From positions 1,116,001 to 1,180,000 of the forward strand of contig NZ_CP133038.1 of assembly GCF_033060595.1 (NCBI RefSeq): a stretch of DNA of 64,000 nt, written 5' to 3'. The stretch is from Pyramidobacter sp. YE332 (lineage in GTDB: Bacteria; Synergistota; Synergistia; Synergistales; Dethiosulfovibrionaceae). Shown one piece after another: positions 45,788 through 53,330 of this stretch (its first letter is position 1; every line of letters starts with the position of its first letter). The translations under genes and the position numbers were made by a program. The notes beneath the pieces were generated by a model that searched no databases, was not told the DNA's origin, and saw only the letters and a list, made by a program, of their open reading frames with translations.

Positions 45788-46854
45788 TTTCGGCTTCTCC
45801 TTTTCATCAGGAGCGCCACGAACACCGGCGCGCCCATGAACGCCGTAAAGACGGAGACGGGCAGAAGACGCGGCGCGAGCAGGAGCCGCGCCCCCATGTC
45901 GGCGCCCGTCAGAAGGGCCGCTCCCAAGAGAACCGAGCCGGGGATCAGGAAACGATGATCGCCCCCGAGGAAACGGCGCAGCATATGGGGACAGACAAGT
46001 CCGACAAAACCGATCACGCCGAGAAACGCCACCATGACGGCGGCAAGCAGCGACGTCACGACCATGGCTTCGAGACGGATCCACGAAGCCGAGACGCCCA
46101 GCGACACAGCGGTCTCATCGCCGCAGCACAAAGCGTTCAGATCGAAGCGCCTGTAAAAGAACAACGCCGAAGAAAGGGCCAACAGAGCCGACATCATGGG
46201 GATCTCGCGCCACGACGCGCGCGAGACGTCGCCGAAAGTCCAGAAGACAGTAGCCGCCAGCTGGGCGTCGTCGGCGAAATACTGAAGAAACATGGTCCCG
46301 GCGGTAAACAGCGAACTCAGCGCGACGCCAGCCAGCACCATGACTTCGCCCGCGCCGCCGGTTGCCGAGACGATGAAAAGCACGATGCCCATGCAGGCCA
46401 GAGCGGCTGCGAAGGCCGCCCCCGTCGTGAGCCAGTGGTCCATGATCGTCACCGCGTCCGCCGCAGTGCTCTGCATCGTTCCCGAGCCGAGGACGATGAT
46501 CGAGAAGGCCGCGCCGAAAGCGGCCGCGTTGGAGATCCCCAACGTGAAGGGAGACCCCAATGGATTGCGCAGCACTGCCTGCATGACCAGCCCCGCGAGC
46601 GACAGCCCGCCTCCCGCCAGCATAGCGGCCAGAGTCTGGGGCAGGCGGATATTCACGACGATCACCTTGGCCCGCCCTTCCCCGCCGCCGAGAAGAACCT
46701 CGATCACCTCGGAGACAGGGATCCTGACGGCTCCCCAGGCCACGGACAGCAGGCCGAGGAGCAAACACAGCCCTCCCAGTCCAAGGAGAAAAAGCTTTTT
46801 ACGGCCGACGTAGGCTTCGTACTCCAACGAAAGGAGATGCTCCTGCCGAAGCAC
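45784..46854 (-). CDS. ABC transporter permease (FecCD family)
   Basis: The inner-membrane permease of the same importer, 356 residues and about ten helices. It begins with a charged cytoplasmic tail of about 19 residues. The family motif around RLPQTLAAMLAGGGLSLAG and the coupling-helix Gly near GFVGLVCPHMLRR are clear. Start is GTG 46854, three bases after the binding-protein stop; its end overlaps the ATPase start. Confidence 0.94.
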   Translation of the reverse strand: MLRQEHLLSLEYEAYVGRKKLFLLGLGGLCLLLGLLSVAWGAVRIPVSEVIEVLLGGGEGRAKVIVVNIRLPQTLAAMLAGGGLSLAGLVMQAVLRNPLGSPFTLGISNAAAFGAAFSIIVLGSGTMQSTAADAVTIMDHWLTTGAAFAAALACMGIVLFIVSATGGAGEVMVLAGVALSSLFTAGTMFLQYFADDAQLAATVFWTFGDVSRASWREIPMMSALLALSSALFFYRRFDLNALCCGDETAVSLGVSASWIRLEAMVVTSLLAAVMVAFLGVIGFVGLVCPHMLRRFLGGDHRFLIPGSVLLGAALLTGADMGARLLLAPRLLPVSVFTAFMGAPVFVALLMKRRSRK

Positions 46855-46857
46855 GGC

Positions 46858-47973
46858 TTATTTCCCTTCAAGGTTCAGACGTCGGAAAATTTTGCCGGAA
46901 AGGGCTTCGCTGATCTGAGCGTAGAGCGGTTTTCCGACAAGGAAAGAATAGATCTCGTCGGCGACGGACGCGATCTCGACGTCGGCGAAACGGTCGGGAT
47001 AGAGAGTTTTCCCCACGAAATAGCTGTTGACCAGCACGGAACCGTAATTGATCGTGTACGAATTGTAGGGAAGCACGCTCCAGATCTCGCCGTTTTCGAC
47101 GGCCGACAGTTCGGCGTAGACGGGATCGAAACTGAGCTGCCAGAGGCCGCTGGCCTCGCCTTTCGCCCGCAGGGTGTTGATGTCCATGAAGACGACTTGG
47201 GGATCCCACTGCAAGATCTTTTCCTTGGCGACGTTGACCGTTTCCGATCTGCCGGAACCGTCGGAGGCCACGTTTTTCGCGCCGGTGTAAAGGAACGGCG
47301 GATATCCCGTTTCCGTCGAGGTGAAACCATGCGTGCCGCGCATGGATACGCCGCCGATATAGCAGCTTCTGCGCTCTTCTTCGGGAACGCCGGCAGTCCT
47401 CCGGCGCAGTTCGGCGAGGTGCTTTTCGAAGAAAGCCGCCACTTCTTCCGCCCTCTGTTCCTTGTCAAGGACTTTCCCCATCAGACGCAGCGTCGCGTAG
47501 AACTGTTCCTTTTCGTCGCTCAGATTTCCGTATTCCAGGCCGATCACGGGAATCCCCGTTTTGGCCGTCAGCTGGTCGGGATGAGGACCGGAAAGAGGCG
47601 ACACTTTGAAGATCACCTGCGGCTGCGGAGAAAGCCCGGCAATCAGTTCGGGATTGTCTTTGCCGCGAAACTCGCCGAAAAGAGGCAGAGCGGCAAACTC
47701 AGGATGAGCGAAGGCATAAGGACGCGATGCTTTGCTCTGCGGAGGATCGTTGCGCTTTTCGATGGAATCCACCGCGATCACGCGATCATTCGCCTGAAGG
47801 TAGGTCAGCAGCCTCAAGGCTCCGGATCCCGAGCCAAGGATCCGCTGCGGCGCGACGGGCACGGTCACGGAACGCCCGAGGCAGTCCGTGACCGTCATCT
47901 CCGCGCCGCATGCCGCAGACGCACACAGCATCGCTAACACAAGGGACGCAAGAAATTTCATCGAACTCTTCAT
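46858..47973 (-). CDS. ABC transporter substrate-binding protein (FecB/BtuF type)
   Basis: A 371-residue binding protein capturing the metal compound outside the inner membrane. A signal sequence (MKSSMKFLASLVLAMLCASAACGAE) leads to the DCLGRSVTVPVAPQRILGSG entry of the fold. The SAAC before GAE is a poor lipobox, so free periplasmic or lipid-anchored forms both remain possible. Two lobes joined by a long helix (about residues 160-190) fit periplasmic-binding class III. GGAGG precedes ATG 47973, which overlaps the fmdE stop by 4 bp. Confidence 0.92.
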   Translation of the reverse strand: MKSSMKFLASLVLAMLCASAACGAEMTVTDCLGRSVTVPVAPQRILGSGSGALRLLTYLQANDRVIAVDSIEKRNDPPQSKASRPYAFAHPEFAALPLFGEFRGKDNPELIAGLSPQPQVIFKVSPLSGPHPDQLTAKTGIPVIGLEYGNLSDEKEQFYATLRLMGKVLDKEQRAEEVAAFFEKHLAELRRRTAGVPEEERRSCYIGGVSMRGTHGFTSTETGYPPFLYTGAKNVASDGSGRSETVNVAKEKILQWDPQVVFMDINTLRAKGEASGLWQLSFDPVYAELSAVENGEIWSVLPYNSYTINYGSVLVNSYFVGKTLYPDRFADVEIASVADEIYSFLVGKPLYAQISEALSGKIFRRLNLEGK

Positions 47974-48512
47974 TTTGTCATCCTCCTGATCTTTTCCGCG
48001 CAGGGCACACAGACTTTTCGTCCGTCCGCGCACGTCTCGAGGCGAGTGACCATGACTTTCTCGCCGCACACGGAACAGTTTTCCGAATCGTGAATACGCG
48101 CTTTCTGCGGGATCGCCTCTTCGGGTTTCTTCACGTCGAACAGAGCTTCATCAGGTTCCGTCAAAAGACGGCCCATGTGTTCGTCGCGCGAAAGTGCGTT
48201 TTCAGGCGAGCGATAGACCAGCCTCACGCCGCGTCCGTCAGAATGGCGGAAAACGGTGAAAGCGTGCTTGCCGTAATCGCGGAAAATGAAATTTCCCTTT
48301 CCGAACGTGCAGCCAAGAACTGCTTGGATCGCATCCACGCCGCAGGCGTCATTTTCCACAACCGCCACAATCTCTTCATCCACGTCGCGGGACAGATTCA
48401 GCAGCTTCATGGCCATTCGAGAAGCGCGCCAGCCGATCAACAGGCCGGGACACAGATGTCCGTGAAAAGCGACGACGGGCGTTAGTTCCGGTGGAATTTT
48501 CAACGATGCCAT
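47970..48512 (-). CDS. FmdE family protein with C-terminal zinc ribbon
   Basis: A 180-residue FmdE-type protein, named after a subunit of formylmethanofuran dehydrogenase but found widely in bacteria without that enzyme. The core motifs are FHGHLCPGLLIGWR near the N-terminus and VENDACGVDAIQAVLGCTFGKGN, whose His and Cys are candidate metal ligands. A zinc ribbon ends the protein (NCSVCGEK ... RKVCVPCAEK). ATG 48512 has GGAGG eight bases upstream; ATG 48518 is too close. It leads the FecBCD-type operon, so a role in handling the imported metal (for example Mo, W or Fe) is inferred. Confidence 0.88.
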   Translation of the reverse strand: MASLKIPPELTPVVAFHGHLCPGLLIGWRASRMAMKLLNLSRDVDEEIVAVVENDACGVDAIQAVLGCTFGKGNFIFRDYGKHAFTVFRHSDGRGVRLVYRSPENALSRDEHMGRLLTEPDEALFDVKKPEEAIPQKARIHDSENCSVCGEKVMVTRLETCADGRKVCVPCAEKIRRMTK

Positions 48513-48576
48513 ATCCATAACCTCCGATTCAAAGAGTAAAAATAACGCTACTTTCTATTTTTTACGTAGCACGATC

Positions 48577-48604
48577 ATTCTAGCACAGTCCGCCTGGATT
48601 ACAA
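48577..48604 (-). promoter_or_regulatory. Promoter of the fmdE-FecBCD operon
   Basis: On the minus strand, TTGTAA (48599-48604), 16 bp, TAGAAT (48577-48582). The -35 directly abuts the target duplication of the insertion sequence, so any native upstream element now lies 1.5 kb away. A GCTAC/GTAGC inverted pair (48547-48551 / 48566-48570) is in the leader. Confidence 0.55.
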
Positions 48605-48620
48605 TCTTTCATGGCCGTTG
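48605..48620 (+). repeat. Target-site duplication, left copy
   Basis: The 16-bp TCTTTCATGGCCGTTG is repeated exactly at 50161-50176, on either side of the insertion sequence. An exact direct repeat at the ends of the terminal repeats marks a clean transposition event. Confidence 0.93.
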
Positions 48621-48672
48621 TGTCGTTGTTCAGTGATAAAGTCACCCATAACTGTTCCAAGAAAATGTCACT
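48621..48672 (+). repeat. IS left terminal inverted repeat
   Basis: It begins TGTCGTTGTTCAGTG and includes AAAGTCACCCATAACTGTTC and a second GTCAC box. It matches the reverse complement of 50109-50160 with a one-base gap. Confidence 0.8.
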
Positions 48673-48704
48673 CTGAGATAATACCGTTCATGAAACAGGA
48701 GCGA

Positions 48705-50044
48705 ATGACATTGTCACAAAAGGAACTGGATCGTATCAGGATTATCGGAGCGCTTGTCGAGGGACGCATGACGAACAGGGAGGCGGCGGAAAAGCTGGGG
48801 CTCTGTCAACGGCAAATCATCAGGATCAAGAAGAGGTTCGCCGCTCAAGGGGCGGCAGGGCTTGTTCACGGCAACCGCGGCAGAACGTCTCGGCGCAGGA
48901 TCGGAGATGAGGTTCGGGAGTCGGTGCTGAAGGCGTATGAGGAGGTCTATTACGATTTCAACTTCTCTCACTTTGCGGAATGCCTGAACGAACGGGAGGG
49001 GATCGGGATCAGCCGTTCGAGTGTCGTCCGCATTCTGAAGGACGAGGGGATCAGGAGCAAGAAGAGTGCGCGGCGGCGGCCGAAGCTTCACCGTTCCCGA
49101 CCGCAGAAGGTGGCCGCGGGGATGTTGTGGCAGACTGACGCCACGTCGTTTGAATGGTTTGGCAGGGGGAACGGGCGCGCGACGCTGCACGCTTATATTG
49201 ACGATGCGACGGGGATCGTGACTGGCGCCTGTTTCACTGAGAACGAATGTATGGCGGGCTATGTCGCCGCGCTGGGGATGGGGATCGAGGGGTATGGGCT
49301 GCCGATGGCGATTTACAGCGACCGGCATACGATTTTCCGCTCTCCAAAGGCACGGGCGCAGGATGATGAGGATCGGATCGAAGGGAATGAAGAAAATGAA
49401 GGGAATGAGGCGGGGAAGGAGGAGCCGTTAAGTTGTTTCGGACGGGGGCTGAAGGATCTTGGGATCGGGCAGATCTTTGCCTTGACGCCGGAGGCGAAGG
49501 GGCGTGTCGAACGTCTTTGGAACACGATGCAGGACAGGCTGCCGGGGAGCTGAGGCTGCTTGGCGTCTCGGATATCACGGCGGCCAACGAGGTTTTGCCC
49601 AAGCTCATCGCCAGGCACAATCGGAAGTTTGCCGTCACGCCGGCTGAGGGAGAGGACGTTTATGTGAAGCCGGAAGGAAAAGTCGATTTGGATTTTCTCT
49701 TTGCGCGTCGCGAATCTCGCAGGACGGATCACGGCGGCATGATCTCCTACGGAGGTCGTCGGTACGTTCCGGCGGCGGACGATTGCCTCGGGATGGCCAA
49801 AACGACGGTTGAGGTGCGTGAAACGTCGACCGGGCGGATCTGGGGTGTTTCCAAGGGCAGACGGATCGAGATGAAGGAGGTTGAAAGTCAAAAACGAGTC
49901 GACTCCGATGAGGCATCGGCAAAGAAACGGAAAAGCGGGCTTGTGAAAGCGCACAAGCCCGCTCCGGACCACCCTTGGCGGCGTGGCGTCGTCAAAAGGC
50001 AGGGATATCATAGCACATGTCGGGATAAACGTACGTTCGCGTAG
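48705..50044 (+). pseudogene. DDE transposase of the IS, frameshifted
   Basis: An N-terminal helix-turn-helix (MTNREAAEKLGLCQRQIIRIKKRF) precedes an integrase-type core with QTDAT (first Asp), YSDRHTIF (second Asp) and KGRVERLWNTMQDRL (Glu). The frame then stops at 49551-49553. Adding one G to the G4 run at 49544-49547 restores LPGELRLLGVSDITAANEVLPKL and continues to TAG 50042-50044. The C-terminal part includes a basic tail. The start is uncertain: ATG 48690, ATG 48705 or TTG 48711. No typical slippery A-run is at the shift, so error or mutation is more likely than programmed frameshifting. Confidence 0.85.
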
Positions 50045-50108
50045 ACGTTGTTATGGCGGCACGATGGGGAGTTCTTTCGAGGTGTCTTGCTGTGATGGGA
50101 GTGTGATG

Positions 50109-50160
50109 GGGTGACTTTTTTAATGAGCAGTTATGGTGACATTTTTATTGGCTATTGACA
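50109..50160 (-). repeat. IS right terminal inverted repeat
   Basis: Read on the minus strand it begins TGTCAATAGCCAATA and includes AATGTCACCATAACTGCTC, pairing with the left end. Confidence 0.8.
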
Positions 50161-50176
50161 TCTTTCATGGCCGTTG
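50161..50176 (+). repeat. Target-site duplication, right copy
   Basis: Exact copy of 48605-48620 directly after the right IS terminus. The original chromosome sequence resumes at 50177. Confidence 0.93.
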
Positions 50177-50227
50177 CCCACGGCGTCTTCCCTGCTTGGC
50201 CTTTCGACATCTTCTGTAAGGATAAAT

Positions 50228-50353
50228 CTTTTTTCAAAAAAGTCCTATAATGTTTTTAGAGGAGCGGCGCTTCTTATACTACTTCTCAATTAAAAGGACA
50301 AACACAAGGGCGCTGCGAGGGAGTTCTGAGCGACTGAACTCCCTCGCAGCGCC
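50228..50353 (+). other. Promoter-like palindrome and orphan hairpin, no gene
   Basis: Between the IS and yerC I see no convincing gene. CTTTTTT-C-AAAAAAG (50228-50242) is a perfect palindrome followed by TATAAT (50246-50251). A perfect 18-bp stem then follows (50309-50326 / 50336-50353). The stem is not followed by T on the plus strand, so it is not a classical terminator in that direction; on the minus strand the flank (TTGTGTTTG) is moderately T-rich. A small RNA between the two is possible but unproven. Confidence 0.4.
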
Positions 50354-50394
50354 AAAAAACTATGTTAACGCTTTTTATCAAGAAACAGTATGAA

Positions 50395-50437
50395 CATGCG
50401 CCAGGGCCGTCTGGATTACCGACGGCTCTGGCGCATG
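50395..50437. repeat. Strong hairpin at the 3' end of yerC
   Basis: A 17-bp stem with one mismatch (50395-50411 / 50421-50437) just downstream of the yerC stop on the minus strand. There is no T run. It probably marks the transcript end or protects it. Confidence 0.6.
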
Positions 50438-50441
50438 AAAG

Positions 50442-50753
50442 TCATTTCTTGTTCGTGACGTTTTTCCCGTTCTCTTCAAGCCTGTTCAGCACCACGCCAT
50501 AACCGTCGGCGCCATAGTCGAGAAATTTGCGTACGCGGCTGATCGTCGCCGTGCTGGCGCCGGTCAGCTGCGCTATCTGCGGATACGTGTGATTCCGGCG
50601 CAGCAGGCGCGCCACTTCCAATCGCTGAGAAAGCGCCTTGATCTCGCCGATGGTCGCCACATCTTCGAGGAAATTATACACTTCTTCCACTGTGTTCAAA
50701 GAAAGAAACGCAGAAGCAAGCTGTTCTGTCAGTTCATCCTTCCATTTTTCCAT
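50442..50753 (-). CDS. yerC: YerC/YecD family TrpR-related DNA-binding protein
   Basis: A 103-residue helical regulator related to TrpR. The TrpR-like core lies at about residues 35-80 (IGEIKALSQRLEVARLLRR, then the helix-turn-helix TYPQIAQLTGASTATISRVRKFL). The acidic N-terminus is typical. Family members without a tryptophan site are of unsettled function. It is a single gene with a promoter at 50817-50845 and a strong hairpin behind. Confidence 0.9.
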   Translation of the reverse strand: MEKWKDELTEQLASAFLSLNTVEEVYNFLEDVATIGEIKALSQRLEVARLLRRNHTYPQIAQLTGASTATISRVRKFLDYGADGYGVVLNRLEENGKNVTNKK

Positions 50754-50816
50754 ATGGCCGCGCCTCCCGACTGAATATTATTGCAGAGACAACTTTTAAG
50801 GCTCCATTTCGGTCCC

Positions 50817-50845
50817 ACTTTAGCACACAAAAGCACAATGCACAA
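50817..50845 (-). promoter_or_regulatory. Promoter of yerC
   Basis: On the minus strand, TTGTGC (50840-50845), 17 bp, TAAAGT (50817-50822), about 60 bp before the ATG. Confidence 0.5.
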
Positions 50846-50941
50846 TCCAAACCGGGGCCCTCAGACAAACCGTATCGGTCTCCGTATCCCCCGGCGGGAT
50901 TCGCGCGCGGAAATACGCGGCGCCGCGGGAGCAAAAATATC

Positions 50942-50970
50942 TTGAGACGTCACTCAACCTATGGTATGAT
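50942..50970 (+). promoter_or_regulatory. Promoter of tRNA-Leu
   Basis: TTGAGA (50942-50947), 17 bp, TATGAT (50965-50970), with transcription expected about 10 bp before the tRNA. Confidence 0.75.
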
Positions 50971-50988
50971 TCGTGAGTAATTGAAAGG

Positions 50989-51074
50989 GCTCAGATGGTG
51001 GAATCGGTAGACACTGGGGACTTAAAATCCCCTGGCATTGCGCCGTGCGGGTTCGAGTCCCGCTCTGAGCACCA
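50989..51074 (+). tRNA. tRNA-Leu (anticodon TAA)
   Basis: The acceptor stem GCTCAGA (50989-50995) pairs with TCTGAGC (51064-51070), followed by A and an encoded CCA. The anticodon loop CTTAAAA within GGGGA/TCCCC gives anticodon TAA, reading UUA and UUG. A long variable arm (class II tRNA) and the T-loop GGTTCGAGTCC support leucine. A T-rich hairpin terminator follows. Confidence 0.97.
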
Positions 51075-51088
51075 CCGCCGAGATGCCG

Positions 51089-51139
51089 ATCCCGTCGTGC
51101 GACGTGTCGAATGCGCCGCACGACGGGATTTTCTTTTTT
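51089..51139 (+). terminator. Terminator of tRNA-Leu (and end of rarA)
   Basis: A 13-bp perfect stem (51089-51101 / 51117-51129) followed by TTTCTTTTTT. The convergent rarA stops at 51149, so the hairpin may be shared. Confidence 0.85.
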
Positions 51140-51148
51140 ATAAACACG

Positions 51149-52468
51149 TCAGCTGCCATGCTTGGCCTTCCAGTCTTTGATGAACTCGAGGCGCGCCTTG
51201 TATTTCGCTTCGAGCCCCTGCTCCGTCGGTTCGTAGTAGACCTTTCCCAGCAGCGAATCCGGCAGGCACTGCATGCCCGTCAGTTTTTCCGCGGCGTCGT
51301 GGGCGTACTGATAGCCCTTGCCGTAGTCCAGTTCTTTCATCAGTCTGGTCGGGGCGTTGCGGATCACAAGCGGGACGGGCTCGGCCAGTTGAGAGATCGC
51401 GTCGCGCCGGGCCGTTTCATAGGCGCGGTAAAGGGCGTTCGACTTGGGCGCCAGCGAGAGGTAGACGGCCGCCTGCGTCAGGTGGACGGAACACTCGGGC
51501 ATGCCGATGAAATGGCAGGCCTGATACGCCGCCACCGCCAGTTCCAGCGCTCTCGGATCGGCCAGCCCGACGTCCTCGCTGGCGAAGCGCACGATCCGGC
51601 GCGCCACGTAAAGCGGATCCTCGCCCGCTTCGAGCATCCGCGCCAGCCAGTAAACCGCGGCGTCGGGGTCCGAGTTGCGCATTGATTTGTGCAGCGCCGA
51701 GATGAGGTTGTAATGTTCTTCGCCTTTCTTGTCGTAGAGCAGCGATTTCTTGGAGATGCACTGTTCCAGCACTTCCGGCGTGACGACGACCTCGCCGCCG
51801 GCGCGATTGCCGTTCAGCACGACCATTTCCAGCGTCGAAAGGGCCGAACGGGCGTCGCCGTTGGCGAAGTTGGCGATCGCTTCCAGCAGTTCGGGCGCGA
51901 TGCGGACGTTTTGTCCGCCGAAGCCGCGCGGGTCGGCAAGCGCCCGCCGCAGCAAAGAAACCAGCTCTTCCGTCGTGAGCGCCTGTAATACGAAGACCTT
52001 GCAGCGCGACAGAAGCGCGCCGTTGACCTCAAAAGAAGGATTTTCCGTCGTCGCGCCGATGAGGATGATGCTCCCCTTCTCGACGAACGGCAGGAAGGCG
52101 TCCTGCTGGGCTTTGTTGAAGCGGTGGATCTCGTCGACGAAGACGATGGTCTTGCCGCCGAAGGTGCGGTTGCTCTCGGCCTGCTGCATGACCGTGCGGA
52201 TCTCTTTGATGCCGCTGGTCACCGCCGAAAAGTTGATGAACTCCGCCTTGGTCTGGTTGGCGATGATGCGGGCCAGCGTGGTCTTGCCGACGCCCGGCGG
52301 CCCCCAGAAGATCATCGAGGAAATGGTGTCGTTGACGATCAGGCGGCGCAGGATTTTATCCGGCCCCAGCAGATGCGTCTGCCCGACGAACTCGTCCAGG
52401 TTCTGCGGCCGTAGCCGGGCGGCAAGGGGCTGCGTCTGCCCGCTTTCAAACAAGTTGAGCTCTTCCAT
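51149..52468 (-). CDS. rarA: Replication-associated recombination protein A (AAA+)
   Basis: RarA/MgsA acts at stalled replication forks with SSB. The product has 439 residues. Walker A GPPGVGKTTLA lies near residue 56, Walker B FVDEIHRFNKAQQD follows, sensor 1 is GATTENPSFEVN and the C-terminal tetramerisation domain (CHFIGMPECSVHLTQAAVYLS) is full length. No close operon partner; a terminator lies on its 5' side. Confidence 0.96.
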   Translation of the reverse strand: MEELNLFESGQTQPLAARLRPQNLDEFVGQTHLLGPDKILRRLIVNDTISSMIFWGPPGVGKTTLARIIANQTKAEFINFSAVTSGIKEIRTVMQQAESNRTFGGKTIVFVDEIHRFNKAQQDAFLPFVEKGSIILIGATTENPSFEVNGALLSRCKVFVLQALTTEELVSLLRRALADPRGFGGQNVRIAPELLEAIANFANGDARSALSTLEMVVLNGNRAGGEVVVTPEVLEQCISKKSLLYDKKGEEHYNLISALHKSMRNSDPDAAVYWLARMLEAGEDPLYVARRIVRFASEDVGLADPRALELAVAAYQACHFIGMPECSVHLTQAAVYLSLAPKSNALYRAYETARRDAISQLAEPVPLVIRNAPTRLMKELDYGKGYQYAHDAAEKLTGMQCLPDSLLGKVYYEPTEQGLEAKYKARLEFIKDWKAKHGS

Positions 52469-52579
52469 GGATCACTCCCCCTTTGCGCGAACGATTCCCC
52501 GCCGTTCAGTGTCGAGGCGGGAAATATCGGCGACTGACTGAAAATATTCTATCACGCCTCAAAGCTTACGCACAGACAG

Positions 52580-52621
52580 AAAAAAGGAGTTCCCCGAAAA
52601 ATACCGGGGAACTCCTTTTTT
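52580..52621 (-). terminator. Terminator of the lon-like / nth operon
   Basis: A 17-bp perfect stem (52580-52596 / 52605-52621) with A6 and T7 flanks, just past the nth stop on the minus strand. Confidence 0.92.
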
Positions 52622-52625
52622 TCCG

Positions 52626-53330
52626 TCAGGCTTCGCTGGAAGGACAGATGCCCCTGAGGGGACATTCGCCGCACTTCGGCGCTCGGGCCTTGCAGATGTT
52701 TTTTCCGTGCTGGATCACGTTCAGGTGCCCGGCGCACTTCATCTCGTCGGGCACAAGCCGTTCGAGGCGGGCCTGGATCTCCGCAGGCGTCTCTTTGGCG
52801 TCGGCCCAGCCGAGACGCTTCGAGATGCGCGCCACATGCGTGTCCACGGGAAAGGCCGGAAAACCGAGATCGAAAGCGAGCACGCAGGCGGCCGTTTTCG
52901 GGCCGACGCCCTGGATGTGCGTCATAAAATCCCAGGCCGCGGCGGGCGTACCGCTTTTCAGGCGTTTGAGCGAATACTCGCCGAAGCGCTCTTTCACGGT
53001 TTTCAGCACGCGCAGGATCGTCGCCGCCTTGTTGTTGCAGATTCCCGCCGGCTTGATCGCCTCGGCGATCCGGTCCTGCGGCAGCGCGGCGACGCGCTCC
53101 CAGCTTCCGTATTGAGATTTCAGGCGTTCGAAGGCCATGTCGCGGTTGCGGTCGTTGGTGTTTTGCGACAGCACCGTCTCGATCAGCCCGTCGAGCGGCT
53201 CTTCATAGACGATTTTGGCCGAGTCCGTCCCCTGTTTCCAGAGTTGTTCCAGGATTTCCAGCACGGTCGTGATCGACGGCGGAGCGATCGGAGCGGGCGT
53301 CACCGTTTTGCCGACGTCAGCCCGGCTCAT
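52626..53330 (-). CDS. nth: Endonuclease III-like DNA glycosylase
   Basis: A base-excision repair glycosylase/AP lyase, 234 residues. The helix-hairpin-helix IQGVGPKTAACVL has the catalytic Lys; the catalytic Asp is in FPVDTHVARIS; four cysteines of the [4Fe-4S] loop end the protein (CKARAPKCGECPLRGIC). The N-terminus has about 20 extra residues rich in Pro/Thr. ATG 53330 overlaps the stop of the upstream Lon-like gene (ATGA), so the two are coupled. Confidence 0.93.
   Translation of the reverse strand: MSRADVGKTVTPAPIAPPSITTVLEILEQLWKQGTDSAKIVYEEPLDGLIETVLSQNTNDRNRDMAFERLKSQYGSWERVAALPQDRIAEAIKPAGICNNKAATILRVLKTVKERFGEYSLKRLKSGTPAAAWDFMTHIQGVGPKTAACVLAFDLGFPAFPVDTHVARISKRLGWADAKETPAEIQARLERLVPDEMKCAGHLNVIQHGKNICKARAPKCGECPLRGICPSSEA

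Larger units (their letters stand above)
48621..50160 (+). mobile_element. Insertion sequence, ISNCY/IS1202-like, about 1540 bp
   Basis: The element starts and ends with TGTC and carries imperfect terminal inverted repeats of about 50 bp. The core AA.GTCACC(C)ATAACTG.TC recurs at both ends, then a second GTCAC box. One DDE transposase gene, split by a frameshift, fills it. Flanking 16-bp direct repeats are exact. Among IS1202-type elements one group (ISTde1-like) is, as I recall, associated with 15-18 bp duplications, which would fit. The near-perfect duplication suggests recent insertion. Family assignment is by eye. Confidence 0.9.

Noticed and set aside
49544-49553. Programmed ribosomal frameshift in the transposase
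   Set aside because: No slippery A6/A7 or X-XXY-YYZ heptamer precedes the shift, and the same kind of one-base loss appears in the unrelated EF-G-like gene.
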